Part shown: positions 44,930 to 56,025 of the stretch, piece by piece | How positions within the stretch are numbered: position 1 is the stretch's first letter | Layout of the letters: every line of letters starts with the position of its first letter | NCBI GenBank assembly: GCA_036674765.1 | Contig: JARVKI010000006.1 | Coordinates: forward strand, 682,001-746,000 | Direction of reading: 5' to 3' | Length of the DNA stretch: 64,000 nt | Source: Seiridium cupressi | Taxonomy: Eukaryota > Ascomycota > Sordariomycetes > Amphisphaeriales > Sporocadaceae | The notes under the pieces: generated by a model | Seen by the model: the letters and a program-made list of their open reading frames with translations, nothing else | Told to the model about the DNA's origin: nothing | Database searches by the model: none | Translations under genes and position numbers: made by a program

Positions 44930-47214
44930 TCGGCTCCATCCTCCAGCTGGCCCATCCCATTCGTCCCGGGAGGAACATTCAGATGTCGAAGCCAAGGGCG
45001 CAGACAGCACGAAGCATCATGCCCAAGTTCTAGAGGGCGTTGATGTTGCACCCTTGGCCAAGAACAGCAGTGGAACTGACGAGGCACCCAAATTGGGCTA
45101 TCCGACCAAGCTTATCAGCAACTGGTACCACCACGAGTGCCAACACAACTCTTGTCAGGCCCGATGGAGTGAATTTGCTGTCGTCGACGAGGACGAGTTG
45201 GATCTGAAGCAGAGAAGTCTTGAGATACCCATTGTTCATCGACATGAATACGTCAACAAGCATTGGGTCACAGCATCGATCACGGTCCAGGACCCAGCTA
45301 TGCGAACTGTCCTTGCTGACGTCCTACACAAGTACCAGGACCTCGACCTTGAGGTAGAGAATTGGACATTTCAGCCTCCATTTATGCCTCTTGTTCACCG
45401 TTGGGAAACCCTGAAAGCGTATCAACTCAAGGCTGACGACAGCAAGCTGAAAAATGCAGCTTCAGCGCTGCTTGCATTTCTCACTCCAATTCTCGCATCG
45501 TCTGTCCTTTCCCTCGCCCAGACTCTGAAGACAGGCAAGGCCGACTTTGACAGTGTCTGACAGATCTTTCCGCCAAGCTCCCTGGTCTTGACCAGATTCT
45601 TTGGCGTTGACATAATTTGTCGCGTCCTGAAGTACAAGAGAATCGACGGATGTGGTTCTCAGCCTGATGCTTGGGCTATCGATATGAAGTATGTTGACTA
45701 GAATGGTGAGACTACCAGCTTTACGACAACCCAACTCAAAATCTAGGAGTTTGATGATTTCAGGCGGGTGCTTGCCCTCCCAGTCTTCCCAATTTCATTC
45801 CTCGCTGATGTCGAGAAGACCAAGACAACCATGATAGAGCGTGGTCGCAAATTTGAAGCACTCCGCGGCTACCATTACATGCTTTCAAATGGCACAAAAG
45901 TCTTGCTGGAGACTGAGAAGCGGGAACAGCGTCCGGTTGCAGGAAAGGTGTGCATCGACGCCTATGCTTACTATCGATCGTGCAACCTGGTCAAGCCTAT
46001 ACTTCGCGCTCTATACGCTGATGAAGATGAGAAAGATGGTGATGAAGAGCAGTGTGATGCCGAGATATCAGACACCCAATACGAGACCGACTTCACAGTT
46101 GCTCCCGTCGAAAGTGCATCGGCAGCCAAAGGCCCCGCCGAGCGAAACGAAGATCTAAGACGCCTTACGGATGAGCACTGCCTACTGGCGACGCCTTGGC
46201 TAAAGGGCTTCGATATGAAATCGAAAGATTGGTGCGAGCTTCGAGTCGATGATTTGAAGCAGATGCTTTGGAACGACGAGGCCTTCGACAAGCTTGTTCT
46301 GCCTGGAGGAGAAAAGGACCTTGCTGTAAGCAATATCTGTCATTATTCCATACCCTATCTCAGGAGCAGTGACTTCCTGGTTAGGTGTTTTGCTCTTGAA
46401 ACATGAGCTCCAGCTCCTGATGATCCACCAAGCATACTCGGAGAAGGAAACGCTAACGTGAAGTGTTGCAGTGAGCTTTTGTGGAGAACAAGAGTCTTTC
46501 CAAGGCAGGATTTGACGACTTCATTCCAGACAAGGGGAGAGGTCTTATAATTCTGATGTTTGGACCACCTGGAGTGGCAAGACCTTCACCGCAGAAGCAG
46601 TTGCTGAAAGGTCTCGAGTACCCCTATACTCGATGTCTGCTGGTGATCTCGGAATCCAGCCTACGGAAGTGGAGAAGGCACTTGAGCGAGCCTTGGAGTT
46701 GTGTCGAATGTGGAATGCCATGTTACTCCTGGACGAGGCTGATGTCTTCCTAGGTGCCCGAACCAACGAAAGCCTTGCTCGCAATGAGCTTGTGTCAAGT
46801 AAGTTTTCACCCTTGGATTGCTTGGCCCGACTAACAACCACAGTTTTCCTCACCAAGCTTGAATACTACCAGGGCATCCTTTTCCTGACTACCAACCGCA
46901 TTTCGAGTATTGACCATGCATTCCAGTCGCGTGTCGACTTGTTTCTGCCATACCATGATCTCGAACCGAAAGCCTGTCGCCAAGTATGGGAGAATTTCAT
47001 CGATCGTGCGGGTCGTGACAACTTCGAAGTAGATGATAGCTCTCTGGAGAAGCTCTCTCATCTCAGCCTTAACGGAAGAGTAATCAAGAGCCTCATCAAA
47101 AGTGCTCAGCTTCTCAGCCTGAAGTCTGGTGGCGAAGTGCCAATGGATCGTCTTTATATGTTGGCCGACAAGCGCAACCAAGCGCTCAGAGTCCTGGATG
47201 GGCCTCACAACTAG
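44930..47214 (+). pseudogene. AAA-family ATPase pseudogene (DUF7025 plus AAA core), multiply disrupted
   Basis: Reads through as one fungal AAA protein: an N-terminal DUF7025-like region (VHRWETLKAYQ, IFPPSSLVLTRFFG, VLALPVFPISF, MIERGRKFEALRGYHY) and a C-terminal AAA core with Walker B LLLDEADVFL, sensor TTNRI and DHAFQSRVDLFL. Lesions seen: TGA at 45558-45560 (family Trp expected), TAG at 45699-45701, TAG at 45744-45746, TGA at 46472-46474 right after the acceptor of a 146-nt intron, and a one-base loss at about 46574 inside the Walker A loop (GPPGV then out of frame; the GKTFTAEA reading continues in the next frame). A 45-nt intron (46799-46843) looks intact. All four stops can be explained by C-to-T or G-to-A changes. 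The living family members are hypothetical fungal ATPases of unknown role. The 5' end is uncertain. Confidence 0.85.
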
Positions 47215-47810
47215 CTTACTCAATCCTTTAACTGATTGGTAACTGGCTATGCGTTTGAGAAAACGTAGAGCAACGCTGGTGGAAGATGATCATCGGCGAT
47301 GACCGCAGATATATTGATTTTGAAATGACTTTTGTTTTCACCAGTCCGGACAGCCTGACTGAAATTATGTCGATGCTTAGACGGACGAATAATACCCAGG
47401 GCATAGTGTTAGTGCTAGTTTGTATCTGAAGCCCAAGAACAGAACTACATAGGAATCCATTTGGTATTGATGATGTCCCATAAGCATACCATACTTTCGA
47501 TGAGATCTAAACCCACAAATTGAGTCGCTAGAATTAACATCAAATGTCGGAAACGGCGCCGCCATTTCCAAGGGCGCAGATCCCGGGTTCTAGCGGCCGC
47601 TCACTAAACTCAATACCGGACCCCATTTCGTCATCGACACTGGCTGTCGACGCAAGATCTAAGATTCGTTTTCTCTTGAATGTTTCGTTCCTCGTCAAAA
47701 ACGGTATTTACTGTACTTGAAACTGCTCAAGATCTGTTTCCGCCTCATGTTCCGATTGGTCACTTTGCATATCTATACGTTGGTGCAAGCTCCAGTAAAA
47801 CCCGCGTATC
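47215..47810. other. Intergenic upstream of the acyltransferase
   Basis: Holds the acyltransferase promoter. Contains a run of restriction-site-like words (CCCGGG, then GCGGCCGC at 47581-47602) that is discussed under rejected items. No gene seen. Confidence 0.45.
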
Positions 47811-49175
47811 ATGGCGCCATCAGACGCCTGGAAGCAGCAACCAGACGGTTCTTGGTTGCAGGGCTACGACGGAATAGAGAATTACTTTTACGCCGTATCC
47901 GCTCCCGAGGGTCATGCCACTCCGTTCATGATTGGCAGTAGGGTCAAATTCTCTTTCAATGGTGGAGAAAAAGACATCATGCCCTCGCTCCAGAGAGCCT
48001 GGGTTGAGATGAGACTCAAGCAGCCTACTTTGGCAGCCATAGCGACCGAAAAAGGCAAGCTCTATAAGACTGCGGATACCAGTGAGGTTGAAAGCTGGCT
48101 CAAATCTTCTTTCAAGGTTCATACTCACGGTGAAGATCCTGAATCTTACTTCGAACAATTTCTGCAAGTGCCTTATATGATTTTACATTATTTCCCTTCG
48201 TCAAATGAGCTTCTCTTACAGGCTTGTCACATCTTAATTGATGGGATCGGTGTTCTCTACTTCTGGAATGAGTTCTTCTCAACACTTGAAAGCTCTCAAC
48301 AACCAACAGATCATTCGCAGTTTGGCTCGGAGTACGCGCGGCTACCACCCACAGTGACAGAACTTCTAAGCTTACCTGACGAGTCTCCCCCGTCTGGCCA
48401 GCAGCGCGCCACGGAATTAGTTACAAAGTGGGCGGAAAAGGCATATGCAAAAGACGCAGCTGGGGTTCCGGTGCGCGACGCCACAAGCGCTCCCGCCAAT
48501 CACTGTTTCCGCAGGGAGATCAAGCTTTCTTCTGGTACGACTCGGGCAATCATTGAAACGTGCAAGAAGAATGGCTATACGGTCACTTGTGCCTGGCAGG
48601 CGGCCGTCATACTGGCCATGCAACAGCACAAAAGCATTAATGGGCTGGATCCAAAATCGGCTACAGCTGCGATACCCATGAACTTACGGAACTACTTCCC
48701 CGAGACCTTCGACGCTCGTCGTGACTTTGCAGCCCCTTACTATATCACAATGCTGTTCCAAGTTGATTACGATGGAGACGGCTCATCATTCGAGAATCTC
48801 GCCAAGTTCAAGAGCTCATACTTCAGGACGACCTTGGCACCAGACAGCGGGGATTTTGAGATGCTGCCCGCATACATCGACATGTCCGTGGGTGGAGCGA
48901 AGGCCGACGCACCTCCGCCAAGTTCAGCGCCTGTGCTGTCTAGTATGGGGCTGGTAGACCGGTATCTCGGGACTAAGCACGGAAGGTGGACGGTCGATGA
49001 TTTTTGGATCGCCGACACAACGACGTTGCCGATGTGCGTTGTCTTCCTGTGGACTTTCAATGGTCAAATGGTTCTCAGTTTGTCGCCGAATGCAGCGTAC
49101 ATGACCAGAGAGATGGCAGATGGATTTTTAAAACAGGTTCAACATATTTTGTTGGATAATCTAGGCTTAAAGTAG
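47811..49175 (+). CDS. Condensation-superfamily acyltransferase (Tri3-like)
   Basis: Single exon, 454 aa, ATG in a good context (ATCATGGCG). The first half carries the active-site motif HILIDG (HxxxDG, His at about residue 140) in QACHILIDGIGVLYFW, characteristic of CoA-dependent acyltransferases and NRPS condensation domains. The second half contains AAIPMNLRNYFPETF and DFWIADTTTLPMCVVFLWTFNGQMVLSLS, corresponding to the solvent channel and the DFGWG-like region of the family. Fungal stand-alone members of this length include the trichothecene O-acetyltransferase Tri3 group, which modify secondary metabolites. No polyketide, terpene or peptide synthase lies in the window, so its partner pathway is unknown. 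Next to an AAA pseudogene and, further on, two tannase-like esterases. Confidence 0.84.
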   Translation: MAPSDAWKQQPDGSWLQGYDGIENYFYAVSAPEGHATPFMIGSRVKFSFNGGEKDIMPSLQRAWVEMRLKQPTLAAIATEKGKLYKTADTSEVESWLKSSFKVHTHGEDPESYFEQFLQVPYMILHYFPSSNELLLQACHILIDGIGVLYFWNEFFSTLESSQQPTDHSQFGSEYARLPPTVTELLSLPDESPPSGQQRATELVTKWAEKAYAKDAAGVPVRDATSAPANHCFRREIKLSSGTTRAIIETCKKNGYTVTCAWQAAVILAMQQHKSINGLDPKSATAAIPMNLRNYFPETFDARRDFAAPYYITMLFQVDYDGDGSSFENLAKFKSSYFRTTLAPDSGDFEMLPAYIDMSVGGAKADAPPPSSAPVLSSMGLVDRYLGTKHGRWTVDDFWIADTTTLPMCVVFLWTFNGQMVLSLSPNAAYMTREMADGFLKQVQHILLDNLGLK

Positions 49176-49780
49176 TGCTAGATGGGGGATTGATGTCCCT
49201 TCTCAATTTCGTCCATCAAAACAACGTGCCCATTAATTAAGCCATACGTGTGGCACGTGAGCCTAAAATATTAATTTCGAAGCCGGCTTGCACGCTTCAG
49301 TGTTATGTGGACTACAGATTTTCTTCGTCTAATAATTATCACAGGCGCCAGATTCATTAGACTTGAGTGGTCTTGAAATATTTCAATTAAATGAGATAGT
49401 GCTTCGAGTAGTATCTGAGCAGCTCTACGAAGCTGTTAGGAGACGTAAAAGAACCGCAATAAGTGCAGTCTCGGACAGGAACCATGCCGCGAGCGGGCCC
49501 AAGTCCTTCCATGAAATTATCAAATATGAAATACGCTGATACGGTTGCGGTGACGATGTTAGGGAATGCTCCTACAAGATTTAATGGAAATAGCCTGAAG
49601 AACAGGTATGAACTTAAATCAGTCACTGAGAAATAAGACACAACATTGATTGACATTGCAGCACCATAGCCAACGCGTGACTACTGATTTCGCGTAGGCA
49701 TCGATAGGGCCATGATAGGGGAATGGGATAAAATTAGATATTATCATCATGATACATAGCAACATAATGACACTGATGTC
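49176..49780. other. Intergenic between convergent genes
   Basis: 3' flanks of the acyltransferase and the first tannase gene. A 90-codon minus-strand frame (49387-49656) has a hydrophobic stretch but no motif; not called. Confidence 0.45.
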
Positions 49781-51439
49781 CTAGGCGCAGGACCAGCTGT
49801 CTGCATCATTTGGATCCCCCGTCTGATTATAGAGAGCCTTTTGAGGATAAGGACATAGTGGCCTTTGTCTCGAGATCTGAAGTGCGCCGGTGCTGATGTT
49901 GAAAGCGCTAGCAATGATCGAGACCACCTTGGTAGCACTCTCCACCCAAGCCATCAAGGCCAACATGGCATCGTGCTGACGATTCACGTTATCGGGAACT
50001 GAGTATCCGGTGGTGTAAGCCCCGAGTGCATTCTGCTGGCCGCCGCCGCCAATCATCCAAGGGGCGTTCACTCCGGCCGGGCTTAGCCAACAGTGCTGCA
50101 TTCCTGGAATGAGGAAAAGTCGGTAGAAGTCATCAACATCGCCTCCAACGGCTTCCTTGGTCTTGTTGTAGAAGTCGATCGAAGATCTGGTCGGAATGTA
50201 TCCATCCGAAGTGCCGTGGTACATGAGGAGCTTGCCTCCGTGGTCGCGGAAAGCCGAAATATCAAACCCATCTGCGGTGGCGTTGCCGGGGTTTATACGG
50301 CGGGCATCGTAGAACACAGTATCATTGAACTCATCGATGGTCCACGAAGGGTCGTTGTACAGGAAATACTTCTCCCAGCCTTGGTCAAAATTGGCCGGAT
50401 TGCCGTACAGCTGCCAGATATCCCACTGTGCCTCGGAACTGTGCTCAAGTCCGGGATAGACGAAGGTGCCGTTAGCTGTGTAGTAATCCTGCCAGACCTT
50501 CTTCGCGTTCTCAATTTGCTCGGGAGCCAGACAGCTCGAAGCATTCACTCCTTCATTGCCGCACTGTATCACAGACAGATCTGGCTCGCAGATCTCTGGA
50601 GAGCTCACAATGTTGTCTTGAAGCCCGTCATCTGAATCACACTGAGTTCTGACGACATTGGCTAGAAGTTGAAATTGGGTAATGTTTGTGAAAGCACCAG
50701 GATCAGTGATCGGGAGATCAAATGTCGCTAGGCGAGTTATCCAAGGCATCAGAGCTGCCGGATCCCAGGCAGGTGCGCCGATCAGCGCACCGTCAAACGC
50801 GTCAGGATTGAGCTGGATCTCCTTCAGACCCTGCCTGCCGCCGGTTGAGCAGCCACTGTAGTATGAATAATCGATGGGCTGCTGATAGAATGTCTCGACC
50901 AGGAGCTTGGCGATCACCACGGAGCCATGAATCGCGCGCCAGCCCCAGTCCGTGACGGTCTCCGGGTCATTGTAGCCCCAAGTTATGTCACCATTAGCCG
51001 AAACATGCCCAGTATCGGTTGACAGCGTCGAAAAGCCATAATGAGGTCCTGGGCCCATGTCGCGCCAGTTGATGCCGCCTAGAAACCCGCCATTGCCGAC
51101 AGTCAGAATTCTGCTGTTCCAGTTGTCCGTGGTAGGAAGAAATAGACCGAAGCGGAAGTTTGAAGTTGAAGAAGAAGTGACATTGATTATCAAGGCGCAC
51201 AGCTCTGGAAGACCTGTAACATTGTTCGGGTATCCGAGGTCCTTGGCGCCCTCACCGTACGCCCCTCCGTCAGCAACGTAATCGATTCTTTCGATGACAG
51301 CGTTTGACGGAAGTACAGCGGCGAAGGTGGCTGCCGAGCAATTCCCTGGGGCTACAGACTGAGCTGTGCATGTACCACTCAGGTAAGGGGAGAGAAAAGT
51401 GAGAAGCCCCCACAAAAAGGGAAGCGTTAGGAGCGGCAT
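49781..51439 (-). CDS. Tannase / feruloyl esterase family, secreted (copy 1)
   Basis: Single exon, 552 aa. Hydrolyses ester bonds of plant phenolics (gallate, ferulate or similar) outside the cell. Signal peptide MPLLTLPFLWGLLTFLSPYL. Alpha/beta hydrolase with catalytic Ser in SGCSTGGRQG, Asp in YHGTSDGYIP and His in PGMQHC; the CS and HC cysteines form the family's CS-D-HC disulfide next to the triad. Lid domain present with several Cys and NxS/T glycosylation sites (NVT, NIT, NGT, NDT, NAT). The C-terminus contains the conserved RQRPLCPYPQ. Length is normal. No intron is needed: the frame runs through all motifs. Substrate class within the family cannot be decided by eye. Confidence 0.93.
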   Translation of the reverse strand: MPLLTLPFLWGLLTFLSPYLSGTCTAQSVAPGNCSAATFAAVLPSNAVIERIDYVADGGAYGEGAKDLGYPNNVTGLPELCALIINVTSSSTSNFRFGLFLPTTDNWNSRILTVGNGGFLGGINWRDMGPGPHYGFSTLSTDTGHVSANGDITWGYNDPETVTDWGWRAIHGSVVIAKLLVETFYQQPIDYSYYSGCSTGGRQGLKEIQLNPDAFDGALIGAPAWDPAALMPWITRLATFDLPITDPGAFTNITQFQLLANVVRTQCDSDDGLQDNIVSSPEICEPDLSVIQCGNEGVNASSCLAPEQIENAKKVWQDYYTANGTFVYPGLEHSSEAQWDIWQLYGNPANFDQGWEKYFLYNDPSWTIDEFNDTVFYDARRINPGNATADGFDISAFRDHGGKLLMYHGTSDGYIPTRSSIDFYNKTKEAVGGDVDDFYRLFLIPGMQHCWLSPAGVNAPWMIGGGGQQNALGAYTTGYSVPDNVNRQHDAMLALMAWVESATKVVSIIASAFNISTGALQISRQRPLCPYPQKALYNQTGDPNDADSWSCA

Positions 51440-51446
51440 CAGAATG

Positions 51447-51692
51447 CTATGGTTGGATCGCTGACTCAGAGCTGACGATGTGATCTGTCTTGGTACACGC
51501 TTGTCTGCAAATTGGACGACGCGGCCCTATATTAATACATGTACACTCAAGACGATCGGGGTACCTGAATGACATACCCTTCTCCCAAGGCCAGCCATAC
51601 CGCCTTATCTTCGTCCCTGCAGGCTTCACAGTCAAATAGCCGGAATGACCATTCTGCACATCCTCTGGGATGATTTCATACACGGCCGGCAT
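51447..51692 (-). CDS. Possible small ORF immediately upstream of tannase copy 1
   Basis: An 81-codon frame begins MPAVYEIIPEDVQNGHSGY and reads protein-like for about 39 residues (TVKPAGTKIRRYGWPWEKG), after which a GTATGT donor-like site occurs. It ends only 7 bases before the tannase ATG, too tight for an independent fungal gene. It could be an upstream ORF in the tannase leader, or the first exon of a gene whose body is gone. Family not recognised. Confidence 0.3.
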   Translation of the reverse strand: MPAVYEIIPEDVQNGHSGYLTVKPAGTKIRRYGWPWEKGMSFRYPDRLECTCINIGPRRPICRQACTKTDHIVSSESAIQP

Positions 51693-54328
51693 CCTTCACG
51701 ATCCCCGGGCCCCTGCCGGTGCGACAGGTGAGGATTGGTGGAAGTGAAGGGTCTGACCAAGTCGACTAGTCCGCTATATTGATGGAGGCGGCTCACGGGG
51801 GCCTGCACCGGTGCGCTAGTGAAATGTCAACCCCAATATTACGACCCACCACGATTGACTTAGAGGAGCCTGACTGGCGATCTTGTCAGTGACAGGTGGC
51901 TTACATTCTATAGTCTGTGCCTAATGCGCGAGCTGGGCGTTGCGCCACGCGACTGCACGACATGTAAGACACGGTTGTGCTGGCTGGGCGTCCCGGAAGT
52001 CGGGACACATGGCGACAAGAGGCGCAGGGTTGCAATATTTCGCGCGCTTACCGTTAAGGCTGACCGGGACATGCAAGAGCACGCCATAACGGCTGGGATT
52101 GCCGCAATAGAAAATTGCCGGGGTCCCACGCCAAGACTGCCGTTGCAGGGAGCAATACTACATATGTAGTAAGCCCAGCACTTGTTCCGCCACCCCGCTC
52201 CCGGCCTGTTGTGGAGCAGGGTATAAGTCGAGGAAGAGACGCTTTGAGCCACCACCACGCGCACTCACTCTTGGACCCATCTGTACCCTGATCTAAGCTG
52301 TTATATGAAACTATGAATTGCATACCCGTCGCAAGGGTGTCTCCCTACTCGGATGGACTGTCCCGTGCCGGTTTCTTGGTTGGCCCTGCAGAGATTAATT
52401 ATCGAATCCAAATATAGCCAGTACATATTAATGAATCAAATATTTACGGCCTCATGCAGGAACAATACTCCACCCGTCCGAAGAATAAAGTAGATGAACA
52501 GACGGCATGAGATACACTGTACAGCCATCATGGTCGTGTCCAGGCACGTCTAGGACAGATTCAAGGCTTTGCTGTCCTCGCCGAAAGGCATCTCCTCCAC
52601 CGACACATGAAGGACGCAGCCCCAAATGTCTCATCTCGTCATCTCGCGCAATATTTGCATTTGACGTTGGGCTAAAATGGCGTCAACATCCTTGCAGTCA
52701 AACCCATCACAGCGCGTACCGCGAATAGTGAATCTGGATTTCTCGCATCCAAGATCCTGGTGATAAGCATTGGTGGACCTCAAGGCTCGGGCGCCAATTC
52801 CTTGGCACGGCTTTTCCTGGTGGGCACAGGGAAAACGTCCCGGCAGTTGGTGGCCTCGCGTTAATTGAGGCTATTCGCACTATGAATTGGCGGAAGAACC
52901 TTTCCCTTCTGCTGACGGCTAATCTCACTGAGCTCGTCATAGATGAAAACCAGACACACCCTCAGATAAATGAATGGGGGCTCATAACCGTTGACTTGTC
53001 AGCTGATAGGCTCATGTGAAATAATGAAAATCATTGAGCCCAGCTGGCAGCCACACCGTGTGTTGTGCACCTGCACCAACAAATATACATTGTACCCACT
53101 CAGTCATTAGGTGGCATTTAGATGGAGAACTGCATCATGATTGAACTCAAATTTGATCGCCTGAGTCAACTGACCAATCGCATCACAGTCCAAAATGATT
53201 GCGCCTTGATTTTGTGGCACTGAAATCTTCTTGCTGAACAGCGATTTTGGCTCAAACATTGCCCAAAAATATTGCTCGAGAGGTGGAAGATTGGAGTTCA
53301 AGAGGTGATGAGGTCTGGTATTGGAAGACACAAGTAGAGGAGAAGGCCCAATGACAATCATGCTAGGTCGGCTGTTACCACGTGACATCGATGCTCGAAA
53401 GCCGAGTGGCCTGGTGTTTGTAGCTCCAGGAGGTGTTGAGATTCATCCAATGAATGTCAAAATATGGAAATTACATTTTTTAATTAAAACACGATGATTT
53501 GCATACTTGCCATTGCTTAGGTTTACTTGTGCCCTGACGGCTGAGGTGTGCGGGAGCCGACATCCACTTCAACAACGTGGGATCAATCCAATGTGACTTT
53601 AGGAAGTAATGATAACTTCCAAAATTTCACATATCTTGCCCTACGCAAATAAACCTATCTGCAAGCATTCATTTGGTATGCTCTGAACCGATACTACGAA
53701 CTCCCTCTCCTGCGCAAGCTCTGCGGTAGCAGCCACCAGTACCACACCTTCATCTGGCAAAACGACAAAAGAATCAGGGTCGGAAGGAAAACACAAACTG
53801 TGTGTATATTCTTTAGCACTTGAAACTTAACTTTCCGAAACCAGAATCCGCTTCACACGCCCACGTTGTTATAAATCACATTTCGGGAAGACTCAGCACC
53901 AGAAGACACTGTTAGGTAGTTTGGCTTCATCGCGTGCACTAGGCAGTCCTTAAGACTCACTATGAATATAAAATGTACATGATATTGATCCTAGGCTCAA
54001 TCGGAGAAGCTACAGTTACGGACTTCAAACACATAGCTACTCTAGTGCTCTACTAGCCCTAAGGTAACGCATCCATCGATAAATGATAAAATCAATCCTA
54101 GCATTCAAGGACTTAGACTGGTCACGGACTTGCCTGTTTGCAGAACTGTTGGAACCAAATAATGTTTCATACACTGCTCACAGAGAGATATGGGCAACAG
54201 GGAGGTAGAAATCACGGTAGGGGTATCCGGCACAAGGCGGAAAGGAAGAGTAACAGTAAGGGAATTCGAAATATTTCGATTGATCAAAAAATCAATTATC
54301 CAACTCCTTGCCAGGCACATTTGTCATG
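51693..54328. other. Gene-free interval between the two tannase genes
   Basis: 2.6 kb with no defensible gene. A 93-codon minus-strand frame at 53107-53388 starts with ATG but has no motif. The stretch 53450-54330 is AT-rich. No RNA genes or clear repeats seen. Confidence 0.45.
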
Positions 54329-56025
54329 CTAGAGACACAAGAACGAGGACTTCTCGTTCGGATTGGGCCCAGTATACGTTAAAATTTTAGGATATAGGCA
54401 TAGGTCAACAGCTCGAGTCGCTTGCGTGCTGGAAGACCCGACTGCTGGTCCGACTGCTGGAAGCGTTTCCGGGGCCGTGCCATTCTCAACCCAGGCCCGC
54501 AGGACATCAAAGACAGTACTACTAGGATCCAGTCCTGGGCCCCCGCCACAATGACCAACTCCTGGCGCCAGAAAGAATCGATAATACTCGCTGATGTCCC
54601 CATTGAAGGCAGTAGCGCGCTCGTAGTAGTCTACTGTGCCGTTGGAAGGAATGAGGGGGTCCTGGGTCCCGTGCCAAGCGAGCAACCGCGTGCCTGCATT
54701 CTTGAGATCTGTCAAATCAGGATTGTCGGTTCCAATAATGGACGTGTATTCGTCGACAGATTGGCGAAAGAAGCGGTCCCATTGTTCATGGGTGAGGGTG
54801 CCAGTGTCGTAGGAAGCATTCCTAGCAAGGAAAACTTGCAGCCAATCCAAACCAATCTGAAACGGGTTTACAGTGCAATTTTCCACAGTCGTACATGTTG
54901 TGGTTAGAAGCCCAGTGAGACTTGCATCAGGGTTGATGCCGTACCACTGAAAGTCGCCATTCGCGGACGTTGGTCCCTCCCATATGGCGTTCGCAAGTTC
55001 GGCCATGCCTTCGGTGATGACAACGATGCCATTTGGCATTGAACAGTTGACAGATTGCCCTATCAACGATTTTGCGTCGAATTTACATTGTCCAGGATAC
55101 GCTATCACTGAGTCGGTCACTCCATCTAAGCCATCACATGCAGCAGTAGCAGCTTTTGTGATGGCTTGTAGAACACACGATGGCGGTCTAGTCTCTGCAG
55201 AATTCGATAAGCGTGTTGAATGGAAACTTTATGGAGATACCTACCCAATTCCTGTGCTTTAAAATCAGACCAAAATTGCTGTAATTGAAACTTTTGCCAA
55301 TTGATCGCAGGTGATCCAGCAACAATACCATCGAACTGCTCGGGATAGCGCTGGCCCATCATATGGCCCTGCCTGCCCCCGGTAGAGCAGCCGTTCCAGT
55401 ATGAGTACTTTGGCTTTTCTCCATAATAGATCTCCGTCGCGAGTTTGCCCAGTGAGGCCGCTTCATTCAACGCCACGCTAGCAAAGTCCGAGAGAGCAGG
55501 CCAATTTGTATTTCCCGGGCTGACAAGGCCCCAGTCTGCTGTACTTTGGTTGCCGCTATGCCCACCATCCGTCGATGAGGTTGAATACCCATCGACAACT
55601 GGCGACACGATAGTGCTCTCACTGCCAGCACTCCAGCCTCCACCTCCGGCCATCTGGAATCGGGAGTTCCAACCGGCGGCATCCAGAGGCAGTCCAATCC
55701 AAGTGTTCACGACATCGTTCTGACCAGGGTGAGTATACTCGATTGCAATCTTGCAGAAGTCCACGACCGCTTCCAGTTCGATAGCTGGATTGGCCGTCTC
55801 TTGTACTAGGAGGCCAAGTGAATCTGTCGACGAAGGCAGCGGCGCTCCACCTCCACCATCAACAGCCGAAACGTTCAGCGCGACAGTGACATTGAACGAC
55901 AAAATCTCGATATTGCCCAAAGTAAGGGATCCAAAAGTGGTAGAATTGCAATTCGTTGCTACCACGCCTGCGACAGTCAACATGGCGACCGCAACGGTAG
56001 GACTTGACGCAGAAGCGAGCATCAT
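54329..56025 (-). CDS. Tannase / feruloyl esterase family, secreted (copy 2)
   Basis: Two exons on the minus strand, 56025-55245 and 55194-54329, about 548 aa; the 50-nt intron (GTAGGT..CTGCAG) restores KAQELETRPPSCVLQAITKA, the family's conserved EtxxPPC segment. The start is placed at the paired ATGs at 56025/56022, giving a short signal-like MMLASASSPTVAVAMLTVAG. Triad visible: Ser in NGCSTGGRQG, Asp in WHGTQDPLIP, His in PGVGHCGGGPG; the CS and HC cysteines are present. Many NxS/T sites. It is clearly diverged from copy 1 (different N-terminal half and substrate-facing sequence such as AGGGGWSAGS), so the pair is not a recent duplication. Same strand as copy 1. Substrate not decided. Confidence 0.92.

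Noticed and set aside
45706..45763. Intron (GTGAG..TTTCAG) within the AAA pseudogene that would hide one stop
   Set aside because: The phase does not fit, and the unspliced frame NGETTSFTTTQLKI...EFDDFRRVL is continuous with the family apart from the TAG codons, so these are true lesions.
47581..47602. Polylinker-like string (CCCGGG, TTCTAG, GCGGCCGC) suggesting vector contamination
   Set aside because: It differs from standard cloning-vector linkers in spacing and sequence and is embedded in ordinary intergenic DNA on both sides; most likely chance.
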